Shown piece after piece: positions 22,285 to 37,300 of a DNA stretch of 60,000 nucleotides. Each line of letters starts with the position of its first letter. Position 1 is the first letter of the stretch. Source of the DNA: Antedon mediterranea (Eukaryota > Echinodermata > Crinoidea > Comatulida > Antedonidae); NCBI RefSeq assembly GCF_964355755.1, contig NC_092674.1:28014001-28074000 (forward strand), read 5' to 3'. The position numbers and the translations under genes were made by a program. The notes beneath the pieces are model-generated. The model was given only the letters and a program-made list of their open reading frames with translations, had not been told where the DNA came from and did not search any database.

Positions 22285-22345
22285 CTAAATGTTTTTATAA
22301 TGAAAATTCGTTGAGGGCGCAAACAAAGAAGACGACGACTGTTTA

Positions 22346-22363
22346 ATGAAGACTATCACATAA
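22346..22363 (+). promoter_or_regulatory. Minimal upstream ORF before the DHRSX start
   Basis: ATG AAG ACT ATC ACA TAA encodes a five-residue upstream ORF that ends 2 nt before the DHRSX ATG at 22366. It would matter only if the transcript starts upstream of 22346, which is not known. Confidence 0.4.
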
Positions 22364-22365
22364 AT

Positions 22366-25300
22366 ATGGCTGCGCTCTTGAGAGAGTTCTGTACAATTTT
22401 ACATGTACATTTGATCGCTGTTTTTGATTTAATTCGACAACTTTTTACACCACATTGTTATGCAAAAGGTTAAACATTATGTTTAATTTAAAAGAGTGTT
22501 AGTTATAGAGTAGTAGTAATGACATCACTGATGTCATTACTATCAACTGTAGGAGGTATGCAGCCTAGCTAGGGAGTAGGAGCCTCTGAGTCTAGCTAGC
22601 TAGGCTAGCTAGCCTAGCCCTAATAGATAGGGCCTAGGCCGCGCGCGAACGAATTGGAATCTGCTCCCACTATCCATGTACTACTAAAAAAACGCTCATC
22701 GTCGTCGTATTAGGCGTGGTGTAGGCCTAGCTAGTGCATCTGTGGTGTAAATGTGAGTGTGCACAATATTAAGTTAAGCAATAAAATGGTGTAATGCACT
22801 TGTCAATTGTATGACTCACTATACGACCCCCGGGAGAGGTGCGTCATGGGTGTGTCATTTACAAATAATTACTGACGCAGGGGTGCGTCAAAAAACCTAG
22901 ATGGTACGTCACATCAATGAACAAGGTGTGTCAATGTCCGTCACTTTACCACCCACCATATCATAAACAACATGGTCACAGTGTGTCAAAATGGGTGCGT
23001 CATGGTCACCTAAAGGTAAGTCACCTTTTTGACGCACGGGTGCGTCATGGTATTCGAAAGTATGACGCACATCGGACAAATGACGCACCTCTCCCGGGGG
23101 TCGTATTGTGGGTCATACAATTGACAAGTGCATAATCATTGACCCACTTAATAATTATACTTAGACAGGCTAAACTACAATGATTATGAAAAGAAACTGG
23201 TGCTTCCTTGATTAATTGATAATAATATTTTAATTATTAAATAAATTAATAATACACATTTTTCAAACAAACAAATGAACTTTTTATTAATCTAATATGA
23301 AACTCAATAGTTTGGATATAATTTAGGTGAGTTGATTAAAATTGTAGTGTTATTGCACACCTTGTATTGTAGACTAAAAAAAGTGATGTCATATTTTCTT
23401 TTTAATTTAGGATTATGAAACACTTTGTTGGTTGTCAATATTTACCTCTCACAATATTTTCTCACAAACTATTAGTGTAATTGCATACAATTTTAGATTT
23501 CTATATTTTGAATGTTTCAGGTGTTGTCAATCAAAATGGACATATCGCTATAGTTACAGGTGGTGCTTCTGGTATTGGTTTTGAAACTACTAAAAAGTTA
23601 TGTACTAATGGAATGAGAGTTTTTATTGGTAAGTTAAAGCTCAACGTTATGTGATATGCCCATATATGGACATGGTGAGTGGTGTCATATTTAATGTTTT
23701 AAGATAAAACTGTGTCGGTGGTAATCGCACGGGTACGTGCAAAACTGGGGAATAAAGAGGAAACGAAACAACTCAACTACTTGTGCAACAATCTTTATTA
23801 TTTTGTGACTATTAACATAAAACAAAGCACAACACACATTAAATCATATCACTTCCATATTTAAGCATATCACTACCATATTTTAGAAAATCACACTTTT
23901 TTTGTCAAACTAGTTTGATAGTGTAAACATAGCTTAAATACATGCTTATGTACATGTACACTTAAAACTCAAATATTGTAATATTGTTATATCCTATGGA
24001 TTTCAAGCATCATTATCCTTCCCCACAACTTTATTATCACAAAATCATTAAAAAAAGCTACCGCATACAATTTTGCGTTCAGTGACTGGTACAAAAATAT
24101 TATTCAGAATGTCAATATTCTTGCAAAAGCTTTTACTTTAATTAAAAATAGAGCTGGCAAGATATTAACTGTTTGATTCTATCGAGAATAAATATATGAT
24201 ATATTAGAATTAAATCTTTTAAGAGCCTCTGATACAAATAGAGCATTTACTATTGATATTTAAAAAAGGATATCGAAAATGTTAATACCACTGTAGAAGT
24301 TACTGCAACACTTACTCAACTACAACACTCACTCAACTACAACACTTACTCAACTACAACACTTACTCAACTACAACACTTACTCAACTACAGCACTCAA
24401 CTACAACACTTACTCAACTACAGCACTCAACTACAACACTTACTCAACTACAACACTCAACTACAACACTCGCTCAACTACAACACTTACTCAACTACAA
24501 CACTAAACTACAACACTCACTCAACTACAACACTTACTCAACTACAACACTTACTCAACTACAGCACTCAACTACAACACTTACTCAACTACAGCACTCA
24601 ACTACAACACTCACTCAACTACAACACTCAACTACAACACTCACTCAACTACAACACTTACTCAACTACAGCACTCAACTTACAACACTCACTCAACCTA
24701 CAACACTCACTCAACTGCAACACACACTCATTCAAAGGTGCTTTTCAACCAACACTCTCACTCTTTGTAGACCCTCTGATATAAATAAAGCTTTCATAAT
24801 TGAATAAGATAGGATACGGAAAACAAATGGCTAGTACCACTGACGGGGTCACTGACGCTTACTCAACCAGCACTAGACTACAACACTGCACAGCAGTCTA
24901 CTTGATTCTAGGGCTTATTTGACTGTTGTGAATTTACTATAGCGCTTATTCCACGTCAATTGCAGAGCTTAATTAACTGCGGCGCTTATTCCACATCACT
25001 ATTCAGTCATTTGCTGCAATAATTCTATTCATACAGTATTTCAGCTTTTGCAACTTATTATATTACTTCGCTTCTTTTGTGATTTAAGCACTTATCTTAA
25101 TGAATTGTTATTTTATGCTTATGTCTAGCAATAACAGTTAATAACAAATCCTTTGGATTTTTTTTGCATTAATCATCTTTACAGAAGTCATTTGTTACAA
25201 AATGTTTATTAAACTGAAACCTGAAATGAGATAATGTATTAAATTTGTAAATTAGATTTAGATTAGGCTTGAATATCTAGTTGCATGTGTACTGCTGTTA

Positions 25301-28300
25301 CAAAGGCAGAATGAGTTACTTAAATGTGCCAAGCTAAATAGGGTGTCTAGAAAACTCAGATCTAGAAAACTCAGATCTCAGATATATCTGAGTTTTCTAG
25401 ATCTAGAAAACTCAAATATCAATATCAATCAATAACACCCAGCTAAATAGTAAACCTGCGTAAGCTTGTTTCCTAGGACGCAATGCAAGTACATAGACGC
25501 AACACTAAAGATACACAAGCAACAGTTTAAAAATCAATTCTGTTGCACTAAAGCTCTGTCTACACTATCAAACTAGTTTGACAAAAGAAGTGTGATGTGC
25601 CCAAATATGGTATAGTGATATGGCATCATGTCTATATATGGGCACATCAAATTTTGTTGTCATGTAAAGTTGTAGATAGAGCTTAATACAGCCTTGTTTG
25701 CATCCTAGTGTCAACAGAGCTGTAGCTCAAATGACACTATTAAAATACAACTTCAATTTTCTCACAAATGTAGAACAGTTTAGAAAAATAACCTAGTAGT
25801 ATCAAACGACAAATGATGCGTTATAAAAATACTGCATTGCAATTTGTAATCTAATCCCTTGTATCCATCAGAAAAAAGTAATTTACTTTCAGTTATTTTC
25901 TTTTATAATTGGAAATATACGTTACGATAAATTGTTTTCCTGATACGGAGAATGTAGGTGATGTACGTTATAGATTCAACCTTTATAAATAGGGTTTTTA
26001 TGGCTTTTTTCACTTCCAATCTTCGATATATAAAGTTTTGTTAGAAGTTATTGCCACTGTATTTTTATGGTCATTTTTTATTAGACGTTCTTTTCCCTAA
26101 ATTATGGTAAATTATGACGGAGCTAGAAATGCTCCTTAATTGTTATTTTTCTGTATTAGTAGTAGTATTAGTACTCTTATACTCTTTCCACATCTGCATA
26201 AATTGTTACAACTTGTAACAAGTTGTAACCAGGTTGGATCTCTTAACGTTTATACACACGCATACATAAACCTTGAGAAAAGTTGCGCGCTATTTGATTT
26301 GATCAAATTTTATGTGACAAAAAATGTGATGTGCCCAGTGATGGACATGATGATGTCATATCACTAACATATCTGGGCATATCACTACTATATTTGGGTA
26401 CATCACAATTTTGTTGTCAAACTATTTTGATATTGTTGACAGAGCTTAAGGTCACATATTTTTAACACCCCATTTCATTCTTTTATAATTCTTCAAGTTG
26501 TAACTAAACATTATTATCATAGATCAGATCAGTTTTAATTTAACCGAGATTAGTGTTTAAGTCGTTTGTAAACGATAGTGTTATTTGCTATATTCGATAA
26601 ATATGTATTAAGTATCCATTACAAATTATTTGTACTTAAGAGCTATCCACCAACATTTGATATAAGACATAGCAAATATAATATCAAACAACTTAAAGGC
26701 CAAATGACTTATCATGGTTCAGTAAAGCATGATTGTGAATACAGAAATATACAGATACACCTGCTTGTCGTGTACAGTTAACTATAAAAATACAATAAAA
26801 CGTCATTGATTCCAATGCAAGGGACACATTTATTACCTGTTGAAATGTTAGGTTTTAGAAATTATGTTTATTTTTGTGTTTCACTTTAATAAGTCAAGTT
26901 TATTCTCGTTTACTGCAGTTACCGCAGTATCAACCTGATATGCAATTATTTAGCCAGTATTTTTTGGTTTTATGCTTATTGCATACGTTACTGCAGTAAA
27001 AAATTGTACTTACTGCAGTAAAGTAATGTTTTAAAAAACCTAGTCCATAGCATCCCTGTCGAATGAGCACAGTTTGGAGGCAGCTGTCTTTCACAAAGAC
27101 CATTAAGCTCTGTCCACACTATCAAACATTATGTGACAAAAAAATGTGATGTGTCCATATGGACATGATGAGCATTTGAGCATATCACTACCATTTTAGG
27201 ACACATCAAACTTTTTTAGTCAAACTAGTTCGATAGTGTATACAGAGCTTTAGTGAAGATTAAAGTTGTTTTATGTGCCGTCCACGTCTGCATCGTATGT
27301 AATTCAGTCCAGTTGGACTGTGATACAGTACACAGACTATTTTTTCCGACATTTAATGACATAACAAGGTATTATTTTAGGCTACTACTATCAGATCAAC
27401 CAACATTTTAGTTTAGTTTAAACAGAATCGCTGAGCAAATTCTTTGCTAACCTATAAATGTTTGATTTAATTTATTGATGTCATTGGTTTAGACTGTGTG
27501 AACGGAGCTTAACACAAATTAGCTTGGGTATCATACATAAGCTTTAAGAATGAACAAGTTCAGGGAATCTGGATCAAGGGCAGTGTTTCAGTAAAAAGCT
27601 AGCTAATTTCTCTAAAAGGATTTTGGCAGAAAGACAAAGTAGTTAGAGAAAAATATTAGAAGTACAGTAATCTCAAATATTTTATTTTCTAAATCAACAA
27701 TTTGTTGATGATGTGTAATTTTAATTTTGAAATCTTTCATCAAATTTTGACAAAAAACCCTTCAGGACATGGATCTATAAATATCGTGATATATATGACA
27801 GATCCGATGATAACAAACTTTTTTACTTAAATGATTAATAGAAACTTCTATTAATTTCAACTGATTGGTGAATTCAACTGAATTCGTAGAAATTGCTGGA
27901 TCCCCTTTAGTACTGTTTTCTGCATCAAATCAAATTAATTACAGTGAGTTTCTGGTATTCTGGTGTGTGTCTACAAGACTTTTTATATATTGTTAATTCA
28001 TCAGATATTGTCTATTGAACTGATATGGTTTTGTTTATTACAGTACAGTACATACAGCACTTTATGTTATGTTATTTATTTATTATTCAAAATTTGTTGT
28101 TTTGTTTTTGACGATATCAAATTTTTATTTTCTTTTAAGTTCTGTTATTTATTTGTTAATTTCGTAGCTTAAGTTAGTTAAGATAAAAGGTACCAAGCTT
28201 GATTAGCTTCGGCTATACCTTGGCTACCTTTTTTATTGAAATTGTTTTTGTTTGATACAATAAAGAAGAAGAAGAAGAAGAAGAAGATTTAATTTTTTTT

Positions 28301-31300
28301 AAATAAATAATTATAAGTACTTTGTAAAAGTTTTATTGACCAAATAAGCTTTTTTATTTTAGCTTCTAGAAGTGAGGAGGAAGCAAATGATGCAATTGAA
28401 AGGATCCGCCGAGATGATCCAGAAGCATCAGTGGAATGGATGTACTTGGACTTGGCATCATTGATGTCTGTCCGTAGATGTGCCAGTACATTCAAGTCTT
28501 ACGACTTACCTCTTCATGTTTTAGTGAATAACGGTAAGAATGACCATAGATAGATAAATAAAACAATCTAAGCGCAAATGTTTCTAATATGGCACGCAAA
28601 ATAATGAATCTTCTGGAACAATGTTTTATTAGCTATGTCAAATCATAAAGTTTCTCATCAATTAAGATGAAATATTTATCAAGTTAGTATTTATATTATA
28701 TTACAGGTAGTAAAAACTATCCAAAAAAAATATTATCATTTAAACTATTTATTTATTTATTTTTTTTTAAATTCAAGAAACAAAATTTATCTGTGGTGCA
28801 AAAAGAAAAACTTGACGAATTAAAAGATATCAGTTTTTTAGAATGTTGTATGACTTGGTTGACACTAGCTTCATCTAAAGTCATCTCAAATCACAAATCA
28901 TTTCAATTCAAAACATATTATACATTTTTTAATTAAAAAAAGTGAAATTGGCCCAGAGATTTTAGAATCAACACCGTAATCAAAACCGATTGTCGGATCA
29001 AAAAATGAACATCAGAGATGATTGATGTTGACGTTGTCTTGGAGACGTTTAATTGATGCCTTTCCTTCGGTTTGCATCAAAAAAACGGAAATTGAGGGAT
29101 TGTCTTTCCGTCTAATTATTGCAAAAAAAATTGGCAATGTTTGCATTTTATATTAATTTGAACAGTCCACTGAGAAAAATATGGATACAATTTTTGCTTC
29201 TTATGATAAAGTTAATTGTAAATAAAGAAAAAGTTAAGAGGTTTTTTTCAGATATTAACTTTACATTCTACTGAGAACAAAAATTACGATTTTCTTGCAG
29301 TGAGGTTTGACCAAAGGTGCATTTATTTTAATTTTAAATTAAATAAATTAGCTAAAGTAAGTAATTACTAATAGTAAGCATAGTAATAATAATTCAGGTT
29401 TAATCTACCAAGTCTATAAAAGAGTGCCAACTGTAGCCATCCAACAAGTGATGATATCTTTTTGTATATTTTGTGCCTAGCTTACCTGGATAAACCAACA
29501 ATAGCCTCTCTCCCCAAAGAGAGGAAGAACTTTAACATATAAAAATATATTGCATCCCATTTGATAATGGTATACTGTAGCCATCCAACATGTGGATGAA
29601 ATGTAGTGATGATATCTTTTAGTCTATTTTGTGCCTAGCTTACCTGGATAAACCAACAATAGCCCCTCTCTCCAAAGAGAGGAAGAACATATAAAAATAT
29701 ATCGCACCCCGTTGGATAATGGTATAATCCGGCGCACTGAAGTGATTTATGATCTTTTACTTTAATTTTAGTCCACAGTCAGTGTAGAGCATAATGTACC
29801 TTGTTGTAATCTACAGTATTTAGTTTAGAAATATGCAATTTTTTTATTTATTTGTTGGTTTTTAGGTTAGAGTAAAGTTAAAGGAGAGTCATCTTTCTAT
29901 TATGTTTCATTTAGGTTGAAAAGGACGCAACTTAGTAGATTTATTATGATTATGGGTAATATTGTAACTAGTTGTATCCAGAATTACAGAAGCCTACTGT
30001 AGCATAATACTACAAGGGAGCCCTCAGTTTCATTAAATAAAAAAAATTACTAATTTTCTTTTTGCTTTATTTCCCTCAAATACATATTGCTATTTTTATT
30101 TATTTCTATTTATTATTGTACTACATTATGACTTCATAACAAACCAAAATCCATATTAAGCTCTGTCTACACTATATCAAACAAGTTTGATATAAAAGTG
30201 TGAGGTGCCCACATACTGTATGGTAGTGATGTGCTTACAATATGCATGGTAGTCACATCATGTTCATTTACTGTATGGGCACATCACATTTTTTGTCACA
30301 TATGATAAAGTTTGATAGTGTAGACAGAGCTTTAAAAATTCAGTCAAAGCTAAAGATAGACAACCCATTTTATGTAGATAGTTGTGATTTTAGCCAATTT
30401 CAAATGTCCTCGTATCTAAATGTCCATCTTGATATTCATGAATTATTTGAGATGCATGCATTTGTATGTTTCCTCTAGAAATGAAAAATTATATAAAATA
30501 ACTACGTGTTTGAGTCAAGTATTGAGTTCAGTACATACTCTTACGAATTTTTGACCTACCATTTTTCGTCCTTCATTGCAATATAGGCAACTATTGCCAT
30601 TATTAGTTGACACTCTGTCAAATTTAAATGTCAAACCAAGACATTTCTGTACCTGTGTTTTAATAGAAAAAATTTGATCAAATTTGTGATAAATCTTGTC
30701 AGTACAAAAAGTAAAATCTAATTTATTGTAGTTTTTTTCTTATTATATGCATTAGTATGGCTCATTCTGACATTTATACATTTCATTTGCTGATTAAAGC
30801 AAAACCTCAAATGAGAATTCTAATCTTATTATAGCTCTGTCTACACTATTATTACTGTAGTTTGACAATCTTTTAGTCCATTTCGTGCCTAGCTTACCTG
30901 GATAAACCAACAATAGCGTCTTTTTCTCCAAAGAGAGGAAGAATTTTAACATACAAATATATTGCAAATATAAGCTCTGTCTACAAAAGTACTGTAGTTT
31001 GACAAAAAATTGTGATGTGCCTAAATATGGTAGTGTTGTGCTTAATGTTAATACAGTAATATGACATCATTATGTCCATATATATAAGTTTGATGGTGTA
31101 AACAGAGATTTAGAAGTGTATACATCCAATTCACTGCATTAGTTTATAAATGGCTGTACTGGTAACAAAAAGTTGATGAAAGTACGCAAAGTGAAAATAT
31201 CATAACAAAATAAGTAATAAGTAAAATAATAAATAGAGAAAATATACAATAAAAATAGAAATCAATTTAAAGCTCTGTCTACATCAAACTTTATGTGACA

Positions 31301-34300
31301 AAAAAATGTGATGTGCCCATATTAGGGACTAGATGATGTCATATCACTACAATATTTGAGAATATCAGTACCATATTTGTTTTTGGACACATCACACTTT
31401 TTTTGTCAAAGTAGTTTAGTAGTGTAGACAGAGCTTTAGAAAACTTAATTTGTACATACTGTGGAGTAGGAAAGTATACATCTACATATGAACAACAAAA
31501 CAGTTTATACAATTTGTACATACTGTGGAGTAAGAAAGTATACATCTACATATGAAAAACAAAACAGTTATACAATTTGTACATACTGTGGAGTAAGAAA
31601 GGATACATCTACATATGAAAAACAAAACAGTTTATACAATTTGTACATACTGTGGAGTAGGAAAGTATACATCTACATATGAAAAACAAAACAGTTATAC
31701 AATTTGTACATACTGTGGAGTAAGAAAGTATACATCTACATATGAAAAACAAAACAGTTATACAATTTGTACATACTGTGGAGTAAGAAAGGATACATCT
31801 ACATATGAAAAACAAAACAGTTTATACAATTTGTACATACTGTGGAGTAGGAAAGGATACATCTACATATGAAAAACAAAACAGTTATACAATTTGTACA
31901 TACTGTGGAGTAGGAAAGTATACATCTACATATGAACAACAAAACAGTTATACAATGTGTACATACTGTGGAGTAGGAAAGTATACATCTACATATGAAC
32001 AACAAAACAGTTATACAATTTGTACATACTGTGGAGTAGGAAAGGATACATCTACATATGAACAACAAAACAGTTATACAATTTGTACATACTGTGGAGT
32101 AGGAAAGTATACATCTACATATGAACAACAAAACAGTTATACAATTTGTACATACTGTGGAGTAGGAAAGGATACATCTACATATGAACAACAAAACAGT
32201 TATATACAATTTGTACATACTGTGGAGTAAGAAAGGATACATCTACATATGAAAAACAAAACAGTTATACAATTTGTACATACTGTGGAGTAAGAAAGGA
32301 TACATCTACATATGAAAAACAAAACAGTTATACAATTTGTACATACTGTGGAGTAGGAAAGTATACATCTACATATGAACAACAAAACAGTTATATACAA
32401 TTTGTACATACTGTGGAGTAAGAAAGGATACATCTACATATGAAAAACAAAACAGTTATACAATTTGTACATACTGTGGAGTAAGAAAGGATACATCTAC
32501 ATATGAACAACAAAACAGTTATACAATTTGTACATACTGTGGAGTAGGAAAGTATACATCTACATATGAAAAACAAAACAGTTATACAATTTGTACATAC
32601 TGTGGAGTAAGAAAGTATACATCTACATATGAAAAACAAAACAGTTATACAATTTGTACATACTGTGGAGTAAGAAAGGATACATCTACATATGAACAAC
32701 AAAACAGTTATACAATTTGTACATACTGTGGAGTAGGAAAGGATACATCTACATATGAAAAACAAAACAGTTATACAATTTGTACATACTGTGGAGTAGG
32801 AAAGTATACATCTACATATGAACAACAAAACAGTTATACAATTTGTACATACTGTGGAGTAGGAAAGTATACATCTACATATGAACAACAAAACAGTCAT
32901 ATATAATTTGTACATACTGTGGAGTAGGAAAGGATACATCTACATATGAACAACAAAACAGTTATATACAATTTGTACATACTGTGGAGTAGGAAAGTAT
33001 ACATCTACATATGAACAACAAAACAGTTATATATAATTTGTACATACTGTGGAGTAGGAAAGGATACATCTACATATGAACAACAAAACAGTTATATACA
33101 ATTTGTACATACTGTGGAGTAGGAAAGGATACATCTACATATGAACAAGAAATATTTCTTACAAAAAACGCCGCGTAACTTTTTGACTGGACAGTTGTAA
33201 GAACAGTCTTCATTAATCTAATATAATAGGTCGGCCAATCAAAACGCAAGTGAACAATTGGGACTTTACTTGTGATTTATGTCATTGGCCTGTCAGCACA
33301 GTCGTTTCTTTCTAGAATTAAACGCACAAATTTGTATTGGGAATAATGTATGTGGTTATTACTATCGCATTTAGGTATTGATAATAATAATAATATGGCT
33401 TTTGAATATATAATTACTGTCTGTAGAATAACATTTATACATTTTCGGTTCGCAATGAAAAGTTATATGAATGGATTTGTAATAGGTATTTATAATAATA
33501 GTATATGGGTTGTATTATTGCTAAGCTATCACCAAATCGCGTTATAACATTATTTCTCAGGGTTTTTTGCACCATTGATCAATACCAAACGCGTATCGGT
33601 ATTATAGTTTTTAATGAATCATTACATTAATAAAAATACCCAATTAAATCAATCGCGTCAGTCCAATTCCGACTTATGTTTCGATCACATAGTTCTGTGT
33701 CTACACTGTCCCAACTAGTTTAACAAAAAAAGTGTGATGTGCCCAAATATGGTAGTGATATGCCCGATTATCGTAGTGATATGACATCGTCATGTCTATA
33801 TAATATGGGCACATCATATTTTATTTAGTTTGATAGTATAGACAGAGCTTAAGGATTATATTAAAAAAATGTTTTCTTACATTTTGAACGGAAGTATTTA
33901 TTTGTTTATAAGCCCAATTTTCCAGTCTTAATTTTACATTTTGAAAAAAAGTATTTATTTGTTTATAAGCCCAATTTTCCAGTCTTAATTTTACATTTTG
34001 AAAAAAAGTATTTTATTTGTTGATAAGCCCAACTGTGCAGTCTTATTTTACATTTTGAACGAAAGTATTTATTTGTTGATAAGCCCAATTTTGCAGTCTT
34101 ATTTTACATTTTAAACGAAAGTATTTATTTGTTGATAAGCCGAATTTTCCAGTTTAATAATAATGACCCCTTCCACAGTGCTTATACCATATACATTTTA
34201 CATGATATTGACCGTGGGTTCTTTACGCCTCTGATGCATTTGTTTTTATTGTACCTTTTTAATAAATTATTATATGTTTAGGCCTAATCACACCCAATTT

Positions 34301-37300
34301 AATGAAACGGTCAGATTCCGATTTCAATTGAACGAAAGTAGTACTGTATTTATTATTCATTGATAAGCCAAGGGTCCCATGGCGTTAGCCGATATCTTGA
34401 GCATTTGACTCTTGTAACACAAATCATTCTTCAAAATCTAAAGAAAGAACCTCACACGTCTTTTTTGTGAGTGATACACTATGGATATGCCCACGGAAAT
34501 AATATGTGGACATTGCAAACAATCATAGGCCTACAGTAACAAACATAACATGGCTAATAAGCATAACATTCAGACTTGCTTGTTTTCTAGTGGATTTTTA
34601 TTTACTTTAGCATGTAGAATAAAACTAGTAACAGTGGCTATATTAATAATTATACTGATTATCCTTGATGTTATCGCGTCTAATAATAAAATATTTTGTT
34701 GTTGATAAGCCCAATTTTTCAGCCTTGATTTTACATTTTGAACGAAAGTATTTATTTGTTGATAAGCCCAATTTTGCAGTCTTAATAATGACCCTTCCAC
34801 AGTGCATTTTACATGATATTGACCGAGGGTTTTTACGCCTCTATAGGCACTGATCAATACCATAATTAATGTACTTTTTTAAATGAATATTGAAATGTTT
34901 CAACACTCCCAGATTTCCTCATCTTTATCGTTTCAAAAATTAATTAAATAATTTTCAGTGTATCACCGGGCGGTTTGGAATTTATTTCTATGCCTGTTGT
35001 GTTTATATATATAATATTAAGTATAATTATGAATTCACCAACACTTTCAGGCCCGGGGCCGAGTTGTAGACCAGACTTCCATGCACAGCCACATGTTAAG
35101 GAATATGAATCTCTTTATGATTTTAATATGGTTCGAAATGATATTACACAACAACGATTAGACAGCAACTGTGCAAGAGTCAAACTAATAAAATCGGAAT
35201 GATCAATTAATTGAACATTTACAGCATAAGGCCCATACACTAGGACGATAACTATCGACGATAAATAGACAAATGTGCATTTTTAATACATAAACCAAAA
35301 GAAATATAAACAATTCCTTTGATGAAAATTATATTTTCACACGTCCAATCAAATGACGTCATGATTAGTAAGACCAATAATATCGTGACAATACAGCGAT
35401 TTTATTGTTTTTATTTATCATGACGTCATTTGATTGGAATTTGAAAAACATTATTTTTATCAAAGACAGCATAAATGATTATCCTATAGGTCTAGAACGA
35501 AAACCTTTCTAATTTCTTTTGGTTTATGTAAAAAAAATGCATGCTATATATTTATCGTCTGTCGTTATCGTCATAGTGTAATTGGGCCTTTATACAAAAA
35601 AAATAAATTGATTACGAAGTTACATGTCATTTTCACCTATCACCAAAAAACTAACCTTTTCAAAACTAATTAATTGTTACGAAGCCAATTTATATTATAT
35701 ATTTCATTAAAACTGAACTTTACGGTAAATGAAGAGTAAGTATCAGTTAATATGAATAATATAACTAGTAGGTCTATGAACTTGCGTCCAGACACAGAAC
35801 TGTGACATTACTATCATAAATGTTGAAACCACTTATAAAACCTTTTTTTTAAAGAAAATATAATTGTGTTAGGAGAAGACTAATAAACAAATAGATAATG
35901 TTCAAACCTTTTTCTGGATTAATTAATGGAGCAGGCGTTCCTAATAATCTTCTGTAGACTGATTGTTCACCTTCTGACGATAATTGATTGGACCCCCCAC
36001 GGCATCTGATAACCAACAAAAAATTTACGAGGACTGTTTCAATGATTTAATATCTGACGGCGTATTATTATAACATTGGCCTAGATTGAAAGTCAAAGAA
36101 AGTCATTGTAAATACCTCCCTTTATGTTGACAGAGCCAAAATAAAGTTTTGACCATTATCGAATGATTATTTGACAGTGACTTATTATAATACCGCCCTA
36201 GTTGACAGCAAAAACGAAGTTATTATTTATTGATCAAGATTTTACAGATTTCCGTCTACATCTCAATAATACTGTATTATCAGCAAAGGCTTTCATATAG
36301 ACTCTCTTCTCCCAGACGTTTTTTGGGTCCAGCAGCTACCTATAAATTATAGTCGAGTTTCCAAATTCACAAAACTGTCAGCCTTAGATACTAAAGCTAC
36401 CGCTATGAAACAGCTTATTAATGAATGTGTCCTCCTGGGACATAGCTGGCTAGAGCCGCGGCGCGAAAAACAGTCATATATAATTTGTACATACTGTGGA
36501 GTAGGAATGCATTCGTTCATACAGTATATCTATCAAACAACATACAGTACTATTTATGTTTAAAGCTAATGTATTTGCTAAAATACATTATTCAATATAA
36601 ATCAACTGACCACTGCTTTAAGTCAAACAGATTTGAAATTTGTCAACACTCGCACACAATTTCCGAACTGTAACCTCCTTTTTTCAAACGCCAAGTGCCT
36701 CAAAGCTATTAATAGAAAAATGTAATCTTAAAGCGGAACATTTATTTTTGCAATTGAGTACGTCCAGTTTGAAAAATTGTTTTTAAACTTGAAAGCTGTT
36801 TTAGAGTGAACCTCTAGGGTACAGCTGTATGCTACTTTTAAAAGCTAAATGCTGTGCCCTTTGAGATTACATTCACGGCGACAGTTTGCTTTTGTAGAAA
36901 GAGAAGATTAAATTGATTTCAATACATTACTGGGATGTCGTTTTCATCCAGGGACGTTTGCCAATAAATATAAAATCATTGTATCCGCATTTCAAATATC
37001 TTAACAGACCAAAATAAAATGTGCATTGAATTATTTTTACACTCACAGACGTACTGTATTGCAGGCCTTTATAGATTAATTTTTGCATTGCATGGTTGAA
37101 AAAAGTTTGATATTTTTTCCACATTGTCTGTTAAGTTATGAAGTGGATAATGATGTGTTGATTATGGTGCTGCAGTGGTATTGGTTGTGGTGATGATTTT
37201 GAAGATGGTTGTCATATGGTAGTGGGGTTTGTGGTGTTTAATGTACTGTGGTTTTGGTAGTGGCTTATGTAAGTGGTAGAAGCCCCTGGTTTAGCACTCC

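Noticed and set aside
24297-24735. CRISPR-like array of regular repeats
   Set aside because: Units are contiguous with no unique spacers and the sequence is eukaryotic; it is a minisatellite.
31799-32939. Long open frames on both strands (141-182 codons) at 31.8-32.9 kb
   Set aside because: They are a consequence of a 63-bp repeat period divisible by three. Both strands are open at once and no protein family pattern is seen.
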